A stretch of DNA of 64,000 nucleotides from Chitinophaga solisilvae (GCF_009928525.1 NZ_JAABOK010000006.1:1-64000), one strand, 5' to 3'; shown: positions 1-8,924, counted from the stretch's first letter. The notes: generated by a model not told the origin, from the sequence alone. Program-made: numbers and translations.

Positions 1-90
1 TCGGATATGTTAATTATGTTTAGCTTAAACATTACCTGTGTTTTCTGAATCAAACTATCACTAATTTGATTCGTGCTGTTGTTTCCATTC

Positions 91-101
91 TTTCAAAGAA
101 C
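91..101 (-). promoter_or_regulatory. boxA-like antitermination element
   Basis: The minus strand reads GTTCTTTGAAA, close to the boxA consensus (GYTCTTTRA) bound by NusB/S10 in rRNA leaders. It lies about 130 nt downstream of P2, where a boxA before 16S rRNA is expected. Confidence 0.55.
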
Positions 102-230
102 TTTCGATTACTCTCTTGTAATCTTTGCTGATGTCTGAGATCCGATCTCCGTGGCCTTGCGCCGTACATCTTTATTTCAATTTACAACTGATCGCTTTCC
201 GTTTTCGTTGTCCCGTTATCGTTGGGGTTG

Positions 231-261
231 CAAAGGTAAGCAACTTTTCATTTCTACCAAA
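231..261 (-). promoter_or_regulatory. Downstream promoter (P2) of the putative rRNA leader
   Basis: The minus strand reads TTTGG at 261-257 and TACCTTTG at 238-231. Spacing and core are the same as in P1, and several flanking bases (GGTAGA before, GCTTACCTTTGCA around the -7) are shared, so the two look like a duplicated promoter. Confidence 0.65.
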
Positions 262-419
262 TCTTTTTTAAAGATTTTTTCATTTTTATTTTTCAATCCG
301 CAATCGCTGCAAACGCAATAGCAACAAGCGTTACCAAGAACTACGTTTCGAATAAAAAGTGGTAAAAATACAGTGGCGTGAAGAGCTTTTTGTTGTGTGC
401 TTTCTATCAAAGCGGGATG

Positions 420-449
420 CAAAGGTAAGCGGTTTTTTAACTCTACCAA
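420..449 (-). promoter_or_regulatory. Upstream promoter (P1) of the putative rRNA leader
   Basis: The minus strand reads TTGG at 449-446 and TACCTTTG at 427-420, with 19 nt between the TTG and the -7 element. This fits the Bacteroidota primary-sigma consensus TTTG/TTG-N17-20-TAnnTTTG. Confidence 0.65.
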
Positions 450-522
450 CTATTTTTTAAAAACATTTTCGGACAATCCGCTGAAACACTTTACTACAAA
501 GTGTTTCAGCGGATAAACTTTT

Positions 523-1284
523 TTATCTACCAAAAGAAATCTGCTGTAATAACCCCTCCGGATATGCTACTTTCATCAGAAACAAGCCCTGCGGAGGTAC
601 TGCAAAATCAGCCTTTGTGCAATCCCTGCTCTCTATCGCCTCCCGGAAACCTGCCAGCGAAAGCTTACCGCGCCCCACTCTCAGCATCGTTCCTACCAGG
701 CCCCGCACCATTCCCCGCAGGAAACGGTTGGCGGTAACGTTATAGACTATACGCTCTTCTTCCACTGTCCAGTAAGACTCGGCAACAGCACATATAAATG
801 TCTTCACCTGCGTATTCCGTTTGGAAAACGTTGTAAAATCCGCATACTCCTTAATAATGCCCGCGGCTTCCTGCAGTGCTGCCATATCCATCTTATAAGG
901 AAAGAAGTAACCACGGTCCTTCATAAACGGATCCTTATGTGTATATAATGTATACTCATAAGACCTGCTCAGTGCAGCAAAACGACTGTTGGCATCCTCC
1001 GGAACACGGTAGATACCCCGCAATACCACATCTTCCGGTAAAATAGCATTGATCTTATACAGGAACTGCGGATGCAGCGGCAAGGCCGTATCAAAATGCA
1101 GAAAGTTCTGCCTGGCATTCACGCCGGCATCCGTTCTGCTGGAACCGGTGCTAACAATCGTTTCCCGGAATAAGGTACTCAATGCATTATCCACTTCCGC
1201 CTGCACCGTATGTGCATTCTCCTGTACCTGGAAACCGCTGTAGGAGGCTCCTTTGTAAGCAACCTCAATAAAGTATCTGTTCAT
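523..1284 (-). CDS. truA: tRNA pseudouridine(38-40) synthase TruA
   Basis: TruA isomerises uridine to pseudouridine at positions 38-40 of the tRNA anticodon arm. The 253-residue product has the usual family length. It starts NRYFIEVAYKGASYSGFQ and carries the catalytic-Asp motif SSRTDAGVNA near residue 50, so the active Asp is present. The family's conserved arginine/leucine-rich C-terminal block is seen in RFLRGMVRGLVGTML. The start is the ATG at 1284, which gives the complete N-terminal strand. The gene lies downstream of a DUF4476 gene on the same strand but is separated from it by a perfect inverted repeat, so it is probably transcribed on its own. Confidence 0.95.
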   Translation of the reverse strand: MNRYFIEVAYKGASYSGFQVQENAHTVQAEVDNALSTLFRETIVSTGSSRTDAGVNARQNFLHFDTALPLHPQFLYKINAILPEDVVLRGIYRVPEDANSRFAALSRSYEYTLYTHKDPFMKDRGYFFPYKMDMAALQEAAGIIKEYADFTTFSKRNTQVKTFICAVAESYWTVEEERIVYNVTANRFLRGMVRGLVGTMLRVGRGKLSLAGFREAIESRDCTKADFAVPPQGLFLMKVAYPEGLLQQISFGR

Positions 1285-1303
1285 CGGGTGCGAAATTATT
1301 AGA

Positions 1304-1426
1304 TAATTACGAATTACGAATTGCGAATTACGAATGAGGAGCGAAGATATAAGCGAAGAAGTAAATTCTTTATCCGCCTATATCTTCGCTCCTCATTCGT
1401 AATTCGCAATTCGTAATTCGTAATTA
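1304..1426. repeat. Giant perfect inverted repeat (dispersed family, ACGAATT type)
   Basis: Arms 1304-1351 and 1379-1426 are 48-bp perfect reverse complements around a 27-nt loop. The arms consist of repeated AATTACG/AATTGCG steps followed by GAGGAGCGAAGAT. It lies directly 3' of the DUF4476 gene and 5' of truA, so it may act as a terminator or mRNA-end structure. Near-identical copies lie at 50444-50564 and, cut by the edge, at 63945-64000. Confidence 0.9.
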
Positions 1427-1431
1427 CTTTA

Positions 1432-2892
1432 TCATTTATGTAGCATTGCCTTAAACCTCCCTTTAAAATAACTATCTCCCAGCAGGCTTTCCAGGGAACC
1501 ATACTTTTCGGTATCGTAGGTTTTGGAATATGCCTGGTCCAGGAGGCGGTAGCGGTTATCATCTGTGGTAAGCAGCTGGACCAGGGTTTTGATCTGGCTG
1601 GTTTCCAGGCAGTAGTTGCGGGTCTGCCTGCGGAACACGTCTATCATGCCGTCTTCACTTTTGGCGGCCACGAACTTACGCAGGACTTTCCGGAAGGTGG
1701 CATCGTCCATGATATTACCACAATCGGAATTGATCAGGCGGGTGTCGGGGCGCTTCTTTTCCACCGCTGCATCTGCCTCAACGGCGGGCGTGGCGGCAGG
1801 CATGGCTGTAGTGGCGGCTTCGTCGGCAGCCTCATTTCGTTTCTTTTTCCTTTTGCTGCCGGCAGGCGCAGCTGCTTCAGCAGCAGGCGCTATGCCGTAA
1901 CCGCTGGAGTCGGTGATAATATTATTAGGATGTTCGGTATCATCGAACAGTTTACGTTTTTTCTTTTTTGAGCGGGCGGGGGCCTCTTCTGCTTCCGCTA
2001 CCGGCAGGTCTGTTACCGGCGCGGGTGTTACGGCTGCCGGTACAGGCGCAGGCACACTGGTATTGGCGGGATGGGCACTGTCATCCTGGAATTCAATGAA
2101 ATCAGGCGAGCCTTCCCTTTTCTTTTGTTTCTTCTGTCTTTTGGCTTCCCGCGCGGATTCTTTCACCTCTTCCGTAGCAGCTTCGCTGGCAGCGGTTCTG
2201 CTTTCTTCCGCCAGCACTTCATTCAGCAGCGCTTTCTCCTCTTCGGAGAGCGGCGCTTTTTCCACCCGTTGCTTTTTAGCAGGCAGCTGCTTGCCTTCTG
2301 TTGCAGCAACAGGCTGTGGCTCATCACGGTCATCGCCGGTAACTACTACTTTATCGAGTGCTGAGGAGAAACTGTTACTGTTTTTAGGGGTGGCAGCTTT
2401 GGCCGGACCGGTTACTGTGGCGGCGCTATTACCGGCAAAAGTGGTTTCCAGGTCTTTTTGCAGGTTGCCCATCATTTCCTTCCGGGCGGTATCTTCTGTA
2501 TTAGCAGCAGGTACTTCCGGCTCCTGGGCGGCGGCCAGCGCAGTACCGTCGCCATTGTCCGCCTTTATTTCGCGGAATGACTGGAGATTGTAGAGTGTAT
2601 TCTTCTTCAGCAGGAAGCCCTGGTCGCTGTTGGATATCCGGAGATAGAACTTCTGTTCGGGCCCCTCATTTCTGGCGAAGCCTATGGTAACAGGCACGGT
2701 ACCGGCTTCCAGACGGGGTAATATAATATATCCCTTCTCGCTGGAGCTGAGCACCTGCCCATTGATCTTTACGTAAAAAGGCTGTCCTTTTTCGTTCTGG
2801 ATATATACAAAGCGCTTGTCATCCTGTGCGAAGAGTCGCCCACAGCAAAGCAAGCATGCAAATAGATATAATACTGTCCTGTATTTAAGCAT
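1432..2892 (-). CDS. Exported DUF4476 domain-containing protein
   Basis: Function unknown. From the ATG at 2892 the product is 486 residues and begins with a clear signal peptide (LKYRTVLYLFACLLCCGRLFAQ). An ATG 11 codons further upstream is open but would bury the signal, so 2892 is preferred. After a globular N-terminal part of about 110 residues comes a long Ala/Pro/Glu/Lys-rich linker with several KKKRK-type basic clusters. The last 100 residues match the DUF4476 pattern (NSDCGNIMDDATFRKVLRKF, then TRNYCLETSQIKTLVQLL), with two conserved cysteines. The gene starts 36 nt after the biotin-carrier gene, so the two are probably co-transcribed. The disordered basic linker is unusual for an exported protein. 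Confidence 0.8.
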   Translation of the reverse strand: MLKYRTVLYLFACLLCCGRLFAQDDKRFVYIQNEKGQPFYVKINGQVLSSSEKGYIILPRLEAGTVPVTIGFARNEGPEQKFYLRISNSDQGFLLKKNTLYNLQSFREIKADNGDGTALAAAQEPEVPAANTEDTARKEMMGNLQKDLETTFAGNSAATVTGPAKAATPKNSNSFSSALDKVVVTGDDRDEPQPVAATEGKQLPAKKQRVEKAPLSEEEKALLNEVLAEESRTAASEAATEEVKESAREAKRQKKQKKREGSPDFIEFQDDSAHPANTSVPAPVPAAVTPAPVTDLPVAEAEEAPARSKKKKRKLFDDTEHPNNIITDSSGYGIAPAAEAAAPAGSKRKKKRNEAADEAATTAMPAATPAVEADAAVEKKRPDTRLINSDCGNIMDDATFRKVLRKFVAAKSEDGMIDVFRRQTRNYCLETSQIKTLVQLLTTDDNRYRLLDQAYSKTYDTEKYGSLESLLGDSYFKGRFKAMLHK

Positions 2893-2928
2893 ACTTATTA
2901 TGGTATAAAAACTGTCCCTGTGCAAATA

Positions 2929-3426
2929 TTATTCCAGCACGATCAATACCTCTCCTTTTTCTACGGCGGTACGTTCTGTTACTTTCACTTCCTTTACCAC
3001 GGCATCGGCGGTGGCTTTAAATACGTTTTCCATTTTCATGGCTTCCAGTATGAGTACCGGATCTCCTTTACGGATGGCCTGTCCGGGCGTTACCAGCACT
3101 TTCAGTACCAGTCCCGGCATCGGCGCCTTGATATCATTGATTTTCTTGGTCAGTGCATCTTTGATGCCCATAGAGGCCAGCAGCTGATCTATCGGTTCTT
3201 CAATACTTATCTCGAACTGTTGCTGATTGATCTGCAGTACAACCGTTTTGGTGTCTTTATCTACTTTCAGCACCTGTGCCTGATAGCTGTGCCCATCCAT
3301 GATGATGCTGTAATCGCCGGTTGGCAGCTGTGCTGAAGACCAGTCTACTTCCTGGTTATTGCAGATAAGCACCGGGTCCTGACTGATCGTATATGCGGAC
3401 TTACCATTTACTGTTGCTTTGATCAT
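2929..3426 (-). CDS. Biotin carboxyl carrier-type (biotinyl/lipoyl domain) protein
   Basis: This 165-residue protein ends in a biotinyl domain: MPGLVLKVLVTPGQAIRKGD followed by ILEAMKMENV, where the lysine of AMKM is the expected biotinylation site. It resembles the carrier subunits of acyl-CoA carboxylases or decarboxylases found as separate polypeptides in Bacteroidota. No carboxylase or transcarboxylase subunit is adjacent, so its enzyme partner must be encoded elsewhere and is unknown. A TATTTTTG -7 element lies at 3462-3455 on the minus strand, 29 nt before the ATG at 3426. The DUF4476 gene follows after 36 nt. Confidence 0.85.
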   Translation of the reverse strand: MIKATVNGKSAYTISQDPVLICNNQEVDWSSAQLPTGDYSIIMDGHSYQAQVLKVDKDTKTVVLQINQQQFEISIEEPIDQLLASMGIKDALTKKINDIKAPMPGLVLKVLVTPGQAIRKGDPVLILEAMKMENVFKATADAVVKEVKVTERTAVEKGEVLIVLE

Positions 3427-3558
3427 AATCTTAGTTTATTGGCTGTAAGCATAACAAAAATAGCATTTTTAACCACTTACCTCATTATTGTCCCATTTGT
3501 TTAAATTTGGCGCTTTATAAAAGCGTAAGCTGTTACATTTGTTTAAACCGACATTTAC

Positions 3559-6102
3559 ATGAATCAACATTTGAAGCAAACCTTCATTGGCCTGCTATTG
3601 GGTGGTGCTGCAGTACTGGGCACCGCTCCGTCCCTGACGGCGCAGTCCCAGCAGGAGGATCCTGCCCTCAAAATTTACAGAGCCTCGGCCACCAAAGTGA
3701 ACGACCTGGTGCATACCAAGCTGGACGTGCGTTTTGACTATGCCAAAAGGTATCTGTATGGCAAGGCATGGATCACCCTGAAACCGCATTTTTACAACAC
3801 CGACTCCCTGGTACTCGATGCCAAAGGCATGGATATTAAAGAGGTGGCTGTAGTGAAGGGAGGCAAGAATGTTCCGCTGAAATATAGTTATACAGATGAG
3901 CTGCAGCTGCATATTGGCCTGGATAAAACTTACCGTCCGTCAGAATCATATATTATTTATATCAGCTATACGGCAAAACCCAATGAGCTGAAAGCCCAGG
4001 GCAGCGCCGCCATTTCAGATGCCAAAGGTTTATACTTTATTAATCCTGATGGTAAAGAACCCAATAAACCAACACAGATATGGACCCAGGGCGAAACAGA
4101 AAGCTCTTCCGCCTGGTTTCCTACCATCGATAAAACCAACCAGAAATGCACCCAGGAGCTTAGCATGACGGTGGAAAAGAAATATGTGACCCTCTCCAAC
4201 GGCAAGCTGGTCAGCCAGAAAAGTAATGCTGACGGCACCCGTACAGATACCTGGAAGATGGACCTCCCCCATTCTCCCTATCTTTTTATGATGGCGATCG
4301 GCGACTATGCCGTTGTAAAAGACTCCTGGCGCGGAAAAGAAGTGAACTACTATCTTGAACGCCCCTACGAAAAATATGCTAAGGCTATCTTCGGCAATAC
4401 GCCTGAAATGATGACCTTCTACTCCAGGATACTCGGCTACGACTACCCCTGGGTGAAATACTCACAGGTTACCGCCCGCGATTATGTTTCCGGCGCCATG
4501 GAAAATACTACAGCCACCCTGCACGGCGAATTCCTGCAGAAAACAGACCGGGAGCTGCTGGATAACAACAATTACAATGAATGCGTCATTGCCCATGAAT
4601 TGTTCCATCACTGGTTCGGCGACCTCGCCACATCAGAGTCCTGGAGCAACCTCACCGTCAACGAGTCCTTCGCCGACTACAGCGAATACCTCTGGCTGGA
4701 ATATAAATACGGTAAGGACGCTGCTGATGAGCACAGCTATGAGGCGCTGATGTCCTATCTTTCCATGGTGCAGTATTCGGGAGATAAAGACCTGGTACGC
4801 TTCCACTATCAGAGCCGGGAAGATATGTTTGACCAGATCACCTACCAGAAAGGCGGCCGCATTCTTCACATGCTCCGCAATGCTATAGGCGATTCTGCCT
4901 TCTTTAAATCGCTGAACGTATACCTGAAAAACAATGCCTTCAAATCTACAGAAGCACACCAGCTGCGCCTGGCTTTTGAAGAAGTTACCGGCCGTGATAT
5001 GAACTGGTTCTTCAATCAGTGGTATTTCGGCAAGGGCTTCCCGGAGCTGGACATCAGCTATAAATACAACGATGCCGCCGGTAAAGTAACTGTTATCCTG
5101 CAGCAGATCCAGAAAGATCCTAAAGTATGGCAGCTGCCGATGGCTATTGACATTTACAGCGGAGGTAAAAAAGAAAGACACCAGGTGACGATGAACAACC
5201 GTGTGGACTCTTTCACGTTCGCTTACACTGCCAGACCTGATCTCGTAAATGTGGATGCGGACAAAGTAATTTTATCCAAGAAAGATGACCACCGCGATTT
5301 CTCTACTTATGCTTACCAGTATGCACATGCGCCTCAGTACATGGATCGCCGTATAGCCATAGAGGCTGCTGCAGAAGCACACACCAAAAATCCGGAAGCG
5401 CTCAAACTGCTGCAGCAGGCGCTGTCAGACAAATACCACGGTCTGCGTGTATTGGCTGCCAGCTCACTGAATATGAAAAACGCTGGCGTGCAATCCGCTA
5501 CCATAGCGCAGTTAACAACTATGTCCAAACAGGATCCGAATGCGCTGGCAAGAGCAGCCGCCCTCAAACAGCTGGGTGAGCTGAAAAATGCACAATACAG
5601 CCCGCTGTTCGAATCCGCTACCAAAGACAAGTCTTACGGTGTGCAGGCTGCCGGTCTGGAAGCCCTCGCAGAACTGGATCCTGAAAAGGCATATACCATT
5701 GCCAGACAATTGCAGACTGATGCCCGCGGTAAGCTGGTAAGCGCCATCTCCAGCGTTTTTGCCCGCAAAGGCAATCCGGAAGATATCTCTTTTGTAGCTT
5801 CCAAATTCGATGAAATCAGCGGCCAGGATAAGCTCAACGCAGCCTTCGACTATCTCGGCTTCCTTGCCAAAATAAATAACACCGAAGCCATCAAACACGG
5901 CGTTGATCAGATAAAGGCCATGACCGCTCATTTCAATAACTCCCAGGTAAACACCTACATCAGCAACTGGCTGCAGGAAATATCCACCGCCAAAAACAGA
6001 GAAGCTACCGCCACCACCGGCGCCCAAAGGGAAGCTCTCCAGCAACAGGCTGACATCATGAAAAAAGCCTCCGGCGAAATCCGCGCCACCATCAAAGACT
6101 AG
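3559..6102 (+). CDS. M1 family zinc metallopeptidase (aminopeptidase N-like), exported
   Basis: This is an 847-residue zinc aminopeptidase of the M1/gluzincin clan, expected in the periplasm or at the surface. A signal peptide covers about the first 29 residues. The substrate-anchoring motif GAMEN is at residues 312-316. The zinc site HELFH is at 346-350 (ligands H346 and H350, catalytic E347), with the third ligand E369 in VNESFADY, so the enzyme looks active. The region after about residue 600 is alpha-helical with HEAT-like repeats, as in full-length M1 enzymes. A TACATTTG -7 element at 3534-3541 sits 17 nt before the ATG. The gene is monocistronic and is followed by a long repeat region. 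Confidence 0.92.
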   Translation: MNQHLKQTFIGLLLGGAAVLGTAPSLTAQSQQEDPALKIYRASATKVNDLVHTKLDVRFDYAKRYLYGKAWITLKPHFYNTDSLVLDAKGMDIKEVAVVKGGKNVPLKYSYTDELQLHIGLDKTYRPSESYIIYISYTAKPNELKAQGSAAISDAKGLYFINPDGKEPNKPTQIWTQGETESSSAWFPTIDKTNQKCTQELSMTVEKKYVTLSNGKLVSQKSNADGTRTDTWKMDLPHSPYLFMMAIGDYAVVKDSWRGKEVNYYLERPYEKYAKAIFGNTPEMMTFYSRILGYDYPWVKYSQVTARDYVSGAMENTTATLHGEFLQKTDRELLDNNNYNECVIAHELFHHWFGDLATSESWSNLTVNESFADYSEYLWLEYKYGKDAADEHSYEALMSYLSMVQYSGDKDLVRFHYQSREDMFDQITYQKGGRILHMLRNAIGDSAFFKSLNVYLKNNAFKSTEAHQLRLAFEEVTGRDMNWFFNQWYFGKGFPELDISYKYNDAAGKVTVILQQIQKDPKVWQLPMAIDIYSGGKKERHQVTMNNRVDSFTFAYTARPDLVNVDADKVILSKKDDHRDFSTYAYQYAHAPQYMDRRIAIEAAAEAHTKNPEALKLLQQALSDKYHGLRVLAASSLNMKNAGVQSATIAQLTTMSKQDPNALARAAALKQLGELKNAQYSPLFESATKDKSYGVQAAGLEALAELDPEKAYTIARQLQTDARGKLVSAISSVFARKGNPEDISFVASKFDEISGQDKLNAAFDYLGFLAKINNTEAIKHGVDQIKAMTAHFNNSQVNTYISNWLQEISTAKNREATATTGAQREALQQQADIMKKASGEIRATIKD

Positions 6103-6299
6103 GGTTTATTTGGTTATGGGGAGATTTGGTTATTTGAGATTTAACCGAAGCGGAGACCGGAGTTATTTGATTATTTAATTATTTGAGATTTCATTTCAGC
6201 GGAGATATATGCGAAGACAATCGTGTATATCTCCGTTGTTTTTGGGGGATATTTCTTCCTGATCTGGTTTTCGGTTAGATAACAATCTGGAAGTGCAGC
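6103..6299. repeat. Imperfect inverted-repeat arm, GGTTATTTGAGATTT type
   Basis: No gene is present. The segment contains several copies of GGTTATTTGAGATTT and ATTATTTGA, plus AGCGGAGATATATGCG near 6196-6213. The reverse complement of the latter reappears with one change at about 6662-6677, so the 6103-6299 and 6656-6713 stretches behave as the two arms of one large repeat element between convergent genes. Confidence 0.6.
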
Positions 6300-6671
6300 C
6301 TGTTATTCGCACAAATCTACGTACTGGTCAAATCTCAAATAACCAAATCTCAATTAACTAATTGCAAAGCATGTTATTCGCACAAACCTACGTGCTGGTC
6401 AAATCTCAATTAACCAAATCTCAATTAACTAAATGCAAAGCATGTTATTCGCACAAACCTACGTACTGGTCAAATCTCAAATAACCAAATCTCAAATAAC
6501 TAAATGCAAAGCATGTTATTCGCACAAACCTACGTGCTGGTCAAATCTCAATTAACCAAATCTCAATTAACTAAATGCAAAGCATGTTATTCGCACAAAT
6601 CTACGTACTGGTCAAATCTCAAATAACCAAATCTCAAATAACTAAATGCAAAGCATGTTATTCGCATAAAT
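6300..6671. repeat. 71-bp tandem repeat array (5 full copies plus a partial one)
   Basis: The start TGTTATTCGC recurs at 6301, 6372, 6443, 6514, 6585 and 6656, each exactly 71 bp apart. Each full unit then carries ACAAA(C/T)CTACGT(A/G)CTGG, followed by CAAATCTCAA(A/T)TAACC and a second such block. Units alternate between an ACGTACTGG/AAATAACC form (1, 3, 5) and an ACGTGCTGG/AATTAACC form (2, 4), so the higher-order period is 142 bp. Units are contiguous with no unique spacers. The array lies between two convergent genes. Confidence 0.93.
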
Positions 6672-6713
6672 CTCCGCTTTAATTAAATCTCAAATAACCA
6701 AATAATCAAATAA

Positions 6714-7628
6714 CTAAATGGAAGTGGTGCTTTGGGTGGCGGGGTTCCAGCGCCAGGGGCAGTTGGCGAGGCGGACGCCGCCCAGCCAGCGGTGCTGGAG
6801 GGGAGTGTAGACGAGGTAGTTTTCTTCGCCGGCGAGGATTTCGCGCCCCAGACTGGTGATACGCAGCATCTGGGCATCTTCTTCGATGACGCCGGCGGCG
6901 ATCATACGTTGTTTGAGGATGTCCAGCTGGAAGTCGCCGAAGCCATAGATTTTCTGTTCATCCCAGAAGGAGATGTAGAGGTCGTACCAGCGGTAGTTGC
7001 CGAGTGCCAGCTTTTGCAGGAAGAACAGTTCAATAGTGCTGAGGCCGGAGTTGATATCGGGGAACCTGTGCAGGTGAGCCCTGATGGCTGCCGGCAGGTG
7101 TTTCAGATTACCGGGAGGCATTTGGGCGATGGTTTCCAGCGCCTGTGGCGTATGCAGGCAGTAGGCATCCCAGGCATCGTCTGCCAGCTGCAGATCGGCG
7201 TCTGTGAGCGCAACGCGCTGCTGCATCAGGGTGGGGAAACCGGCAATATCGGGATGATGGGGCAGGTCTGCCACACTGATAACGGGAAGAGGGGAAAGGT
7301 TATTTTTCAGGTAATGGATGATGAACAGCATATTGATCTGGCAGAAGAGGTCATATTCGAACCAGAGGATAATTTCATCATAAGAAGAGCCGGAGATTTT
7401 TATTTTCTCCAGCTCCTGTACTACATTGGTATAATAGGTTTGTTTATCTATGCCATAGTGATATTCCAGATGTTTGGCGCGGCTTTCAAAGAATACGGCT
7501 GCATCCTTCGTATATTTCACCTTGCCTTCGCTCATCATTTCCCTGCAAACCACCACTTCGCCTTCCAGCTTACTTTGCCGGAACAGGGTAAGCGTCGCAT
7601 CTCCGTTCAACACATGCAAATATGACAT
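6714..7628 (-). CDS. DUF1835 domain-containing protein
   Basis: This 304-residue protein of unknown biochemical function starts SYLHVLNGDATLTLF, typical of DUF1835 proteins, with the GD motif after the first strand. EVVVCREMMSEGK follows in the first 40 residues. The remainder is helical, and DEIILWFEYDLFCQINML near residue 80 also matches the family. No signal peptide is seen, so it is probably cytoplasmic. The ATG at 7628 is the only sensible start. The stop codon abuts the repeat array, and the TPM gene upstream ends 20 nt before this start, so it may be the last gene of the lemA-TPM-TPM run. Confidence 0.8.
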   Translation of the reverse strand: MSYLHVLNGDATLTLFRQSKLEGEVVVCREMMSEGKVKYTKDAAVFFESRAKHLEYHYGIDKQTYYTNVVQELEKIKISGSSYDEIILWFEYDLFCQINMLFIIHYLKNNLSPLPVISVADLPHHPDIAGFPTLMQQRVALTDADLQLADDAWDAYCLHTPQALETIAQMPPGNLKHLPAAIRAHLHRFPDINSGLSTIELFFLQKLALGNYRWYDLYISFWDEQKIYGFGDFQLDILKQRMIAAGVIEEDAQMLRITSLGREILAGEENYLVYTPLQHRWLGGVRLANCPWRWNPATQSTTSI

Positions 7629-7648
7629 AAGACAATTTTTCGATGTTA

Positions 7649-8428
7649 TTACCAGCTACCGCTGGCGCCACCGCCGCCTCCGGAGCCGCCTCCGAAACCG
7701 CCGAAGCCGCCTCCGCCTCCACCACCAGACCAGCCGCCACCGCCGCCGCCTCCAAAGCCACTCATACCACCAATAACGGGCCATAACCAGCCGCCTCTTC
7801 GGTTGTAGGTAGTGCCGCCGCCACCACCGCCGCCACCGCGGCCAATAATGGAAACGAGGATAACGATAACGAGTATAATCAGGAAGATGCCTCCCGGACT
7901 GATGCCTGGCTTACTTTGCCGTGGGTCTGCCCGGTATTCGCCGGCTGCCGCTTTCTTTACAGCGTCCACAGCGCCGTCGAGCCCCTGATAGTAATGGCCT
8001 TCCCGGAATGCCGGCTTAATAATCCGGGAAATAATTTCATTGGCGATGGCGTCGGGCACTGCGCCCTCCATGCCATAGCCGGTTTCTATCCTGATCTTTC
8101 TGTCTTCTACAGCAACAAGAATCAGGAGTCCATTGTTTTTGCCTTTGGTGCCTATTCCCCAATCGCGCAGAATTTTCAATGCCACCTGGCTGATATCGTA
8201 GTCGCCTACAGATTTCAGTGTGACTACCGCAATCTGGGTGGAGGTACTGTCGTAGTACGCTACCAGTTTATGTTCCAGTGCATCGTCCTCATCTTTGAGG
8301 AGGATACCGGCAAAATCGTTTACTAAAGTCGGAGGATTGGGCCGTGGCGGTATCTGCTGCGCATTCGCGAGCAAACCTGCCAGCAGCAGTAATCCCGGTA
8401 AAAACCAGCGTAATATCCTCATCTTCAT
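7649..8428 (-). CDS. TPM domain membrane protein with Gly-rich tail
   Basis: A 259-residue envelope protein with a signal peptide (residues 1-23, ending ANAQ). A TPM domain (TLP18.3/Psb32/MOLO-1 family) covers about residues 35-165, with VNDFAGIL, STQIAVVTLKSV, RDWGIGTKGKNNGLLILVAV and IETGYGMEGAVPD. A transmembrane helix near 180-195 (ISPGGIFLIILVIVILVSII) is followed by an extremely glycine-rich tail of about 60 residues. The ATG at 8422 is an equally good start. It is part of a lemA-TPM-TPM set; such sets recur in bacteria and are thought to act in envelope maintenance, but the molecular role is unproven. Confidence 0.88.
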   Translation of the reverse strand: MKMRILRWFLPGLLLLAGLLANAQQIPPRPNPPTLVNDFAGILLKDEDDALEHKLVAYYDSTSTQIAVVTLKSVGDYDISQVALKILRDWGIGTKGKNNGLLILVAVEDRKIRIETGYGMEGAVPDAIANEIISRIIKPAFREGHYYQGLDGAVDAVKKAAAGEYRADPRQSKPGISPGGIFLIILVIVILVSIIGRGGGGGGGGTTYNRRGGWLWPVIGGMSGFGGGGGGGWSGGGGGGGFGGFGGGSGGGGGASGSW

Positions 8429-8458
8429 CTATGCTAAATTCGTTTTAAAACAGTGGTC

Positions 8459-8914
8459 TTAATTACCGAAAACAATATCGTCCGGCAATTCATTACTATC
8501 TCCTGCTTCGTGCGGGAAGTGTGTGCGGAGCGATTCCCCTATTTCGCGGATGCATTCCTCAATACCTTCGATGATGTGACTGTCCTGGAAATGTGTTCTT
8601 AACAGGGTGGCTTCTTTCTGCCAGAAATCGTCGCCTACTTTTTCGTGGATGCCCTGATCTCCGACAATGGCAAACTGCCTGTCCCTGATGGCCACATATA
8701 CCAGTACGCCGTTCCGCTGTTTGGTTTTTTCCATGCCCAGGGAAAGAAAGGCTTCCCTTGCGCGGTCAATGGGATCCACGTAGGTGCAGTGGTTTTCCAC
8801 GAACAATCTTATTTCACCGGAGGTGAGCCTTTCGGCCACACGGATAGCCTGCACCAGTCGGTTCTTTTCCGTTTCGGAAAAAATCTCTTTACGTTTAAAA
8901 GGGAAAAAGCGCAT
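8459..8914 (-). CDS. TPM domain-containing protein, short form
   Basis: From the ATG at 8914 the product is 151 residues with no signal peptide or membrane segment. The frame is open for another 27 codons upstream, but that stretch is part of an inverted repeat of the dispersed family, so the shorter start is chosen. The TPM core is recognisable: RVAERLTSGEIRLFVE, QRNGVLVYVAIRDRQFAIVG and GIHEKVGDDFW. It lies between lemA and the larger TPM gene on the same strand and is expected to act with them. Being apparently cytoplasmic, it probably sits on the opposite side of the membrane from the signal-bearing paralogue. Confidence 0.85.
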   Translation of the reverse strand: MRFFPFKRKEIFSETEKNRLVQAIRVAERLTSGEIRLFVENHCTYVDPIDRAREAFLSLGMEKTKQRNGVLVYVAIRDRQFAIVGDQGIHEKVGDDFWQKEATLLRTHFQDSHIIEGIEECIREIGESLRTHFPHEAGDSNELPDDIVFGN

Positions 8915-8924
8915 ACTTAAATAT

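Larger units (their letters stand above)
1..522 (-). promoter_or_regulatory. Leader and promoter region of a probable rRNA operon lying beyond the left edge
   Basis: No protein-coding gene is convincing here. Read on the minus strand, two promoters (near 449-420 and 260-231) are followed by a long untranslated leader with a boxA-like antitermination element (101-91) that runs off the left edge. Tandem promoters, a long leader and boxA are the usual arrangement ahead of rRNA operons in Bacteroidota, so a 16S gene is expected just outside the window. The rRNA itself is not visible, so this is inferred. A short hairpin at about 481-514, whose arms spell a CGCTGAAACACTTT-type repeat, lies between this region and the 3' end of truA and may terminate truA. 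Confidence 0.6.

Noticed and set aside
216..449. Short minus-strand frame in the leader region
   Set aside because: It overlaps both putative rRNA promoters and looks like a chance frame.
1913..2593. Plus-strand frame opposite the DUF4476 linker
   Set aside because: It reads Ser/Ala/Phe-rich low-complexity sequence, produced by the Ala/Glu/Lys-rich minus-strand gene.
6300..6671. Possible CRISPR array
   Set aside because: The 71-bp units are contiguous and nearly identical, with no unique spacers, and no cas gene is nearby.
6732..7625. 297-codon plus-strand frame opposite the DUF1835 gene
   Set aside because: The minus frame matches DUF1835 at its start; the opposite frame gives a low-complexity product without recognisable features.
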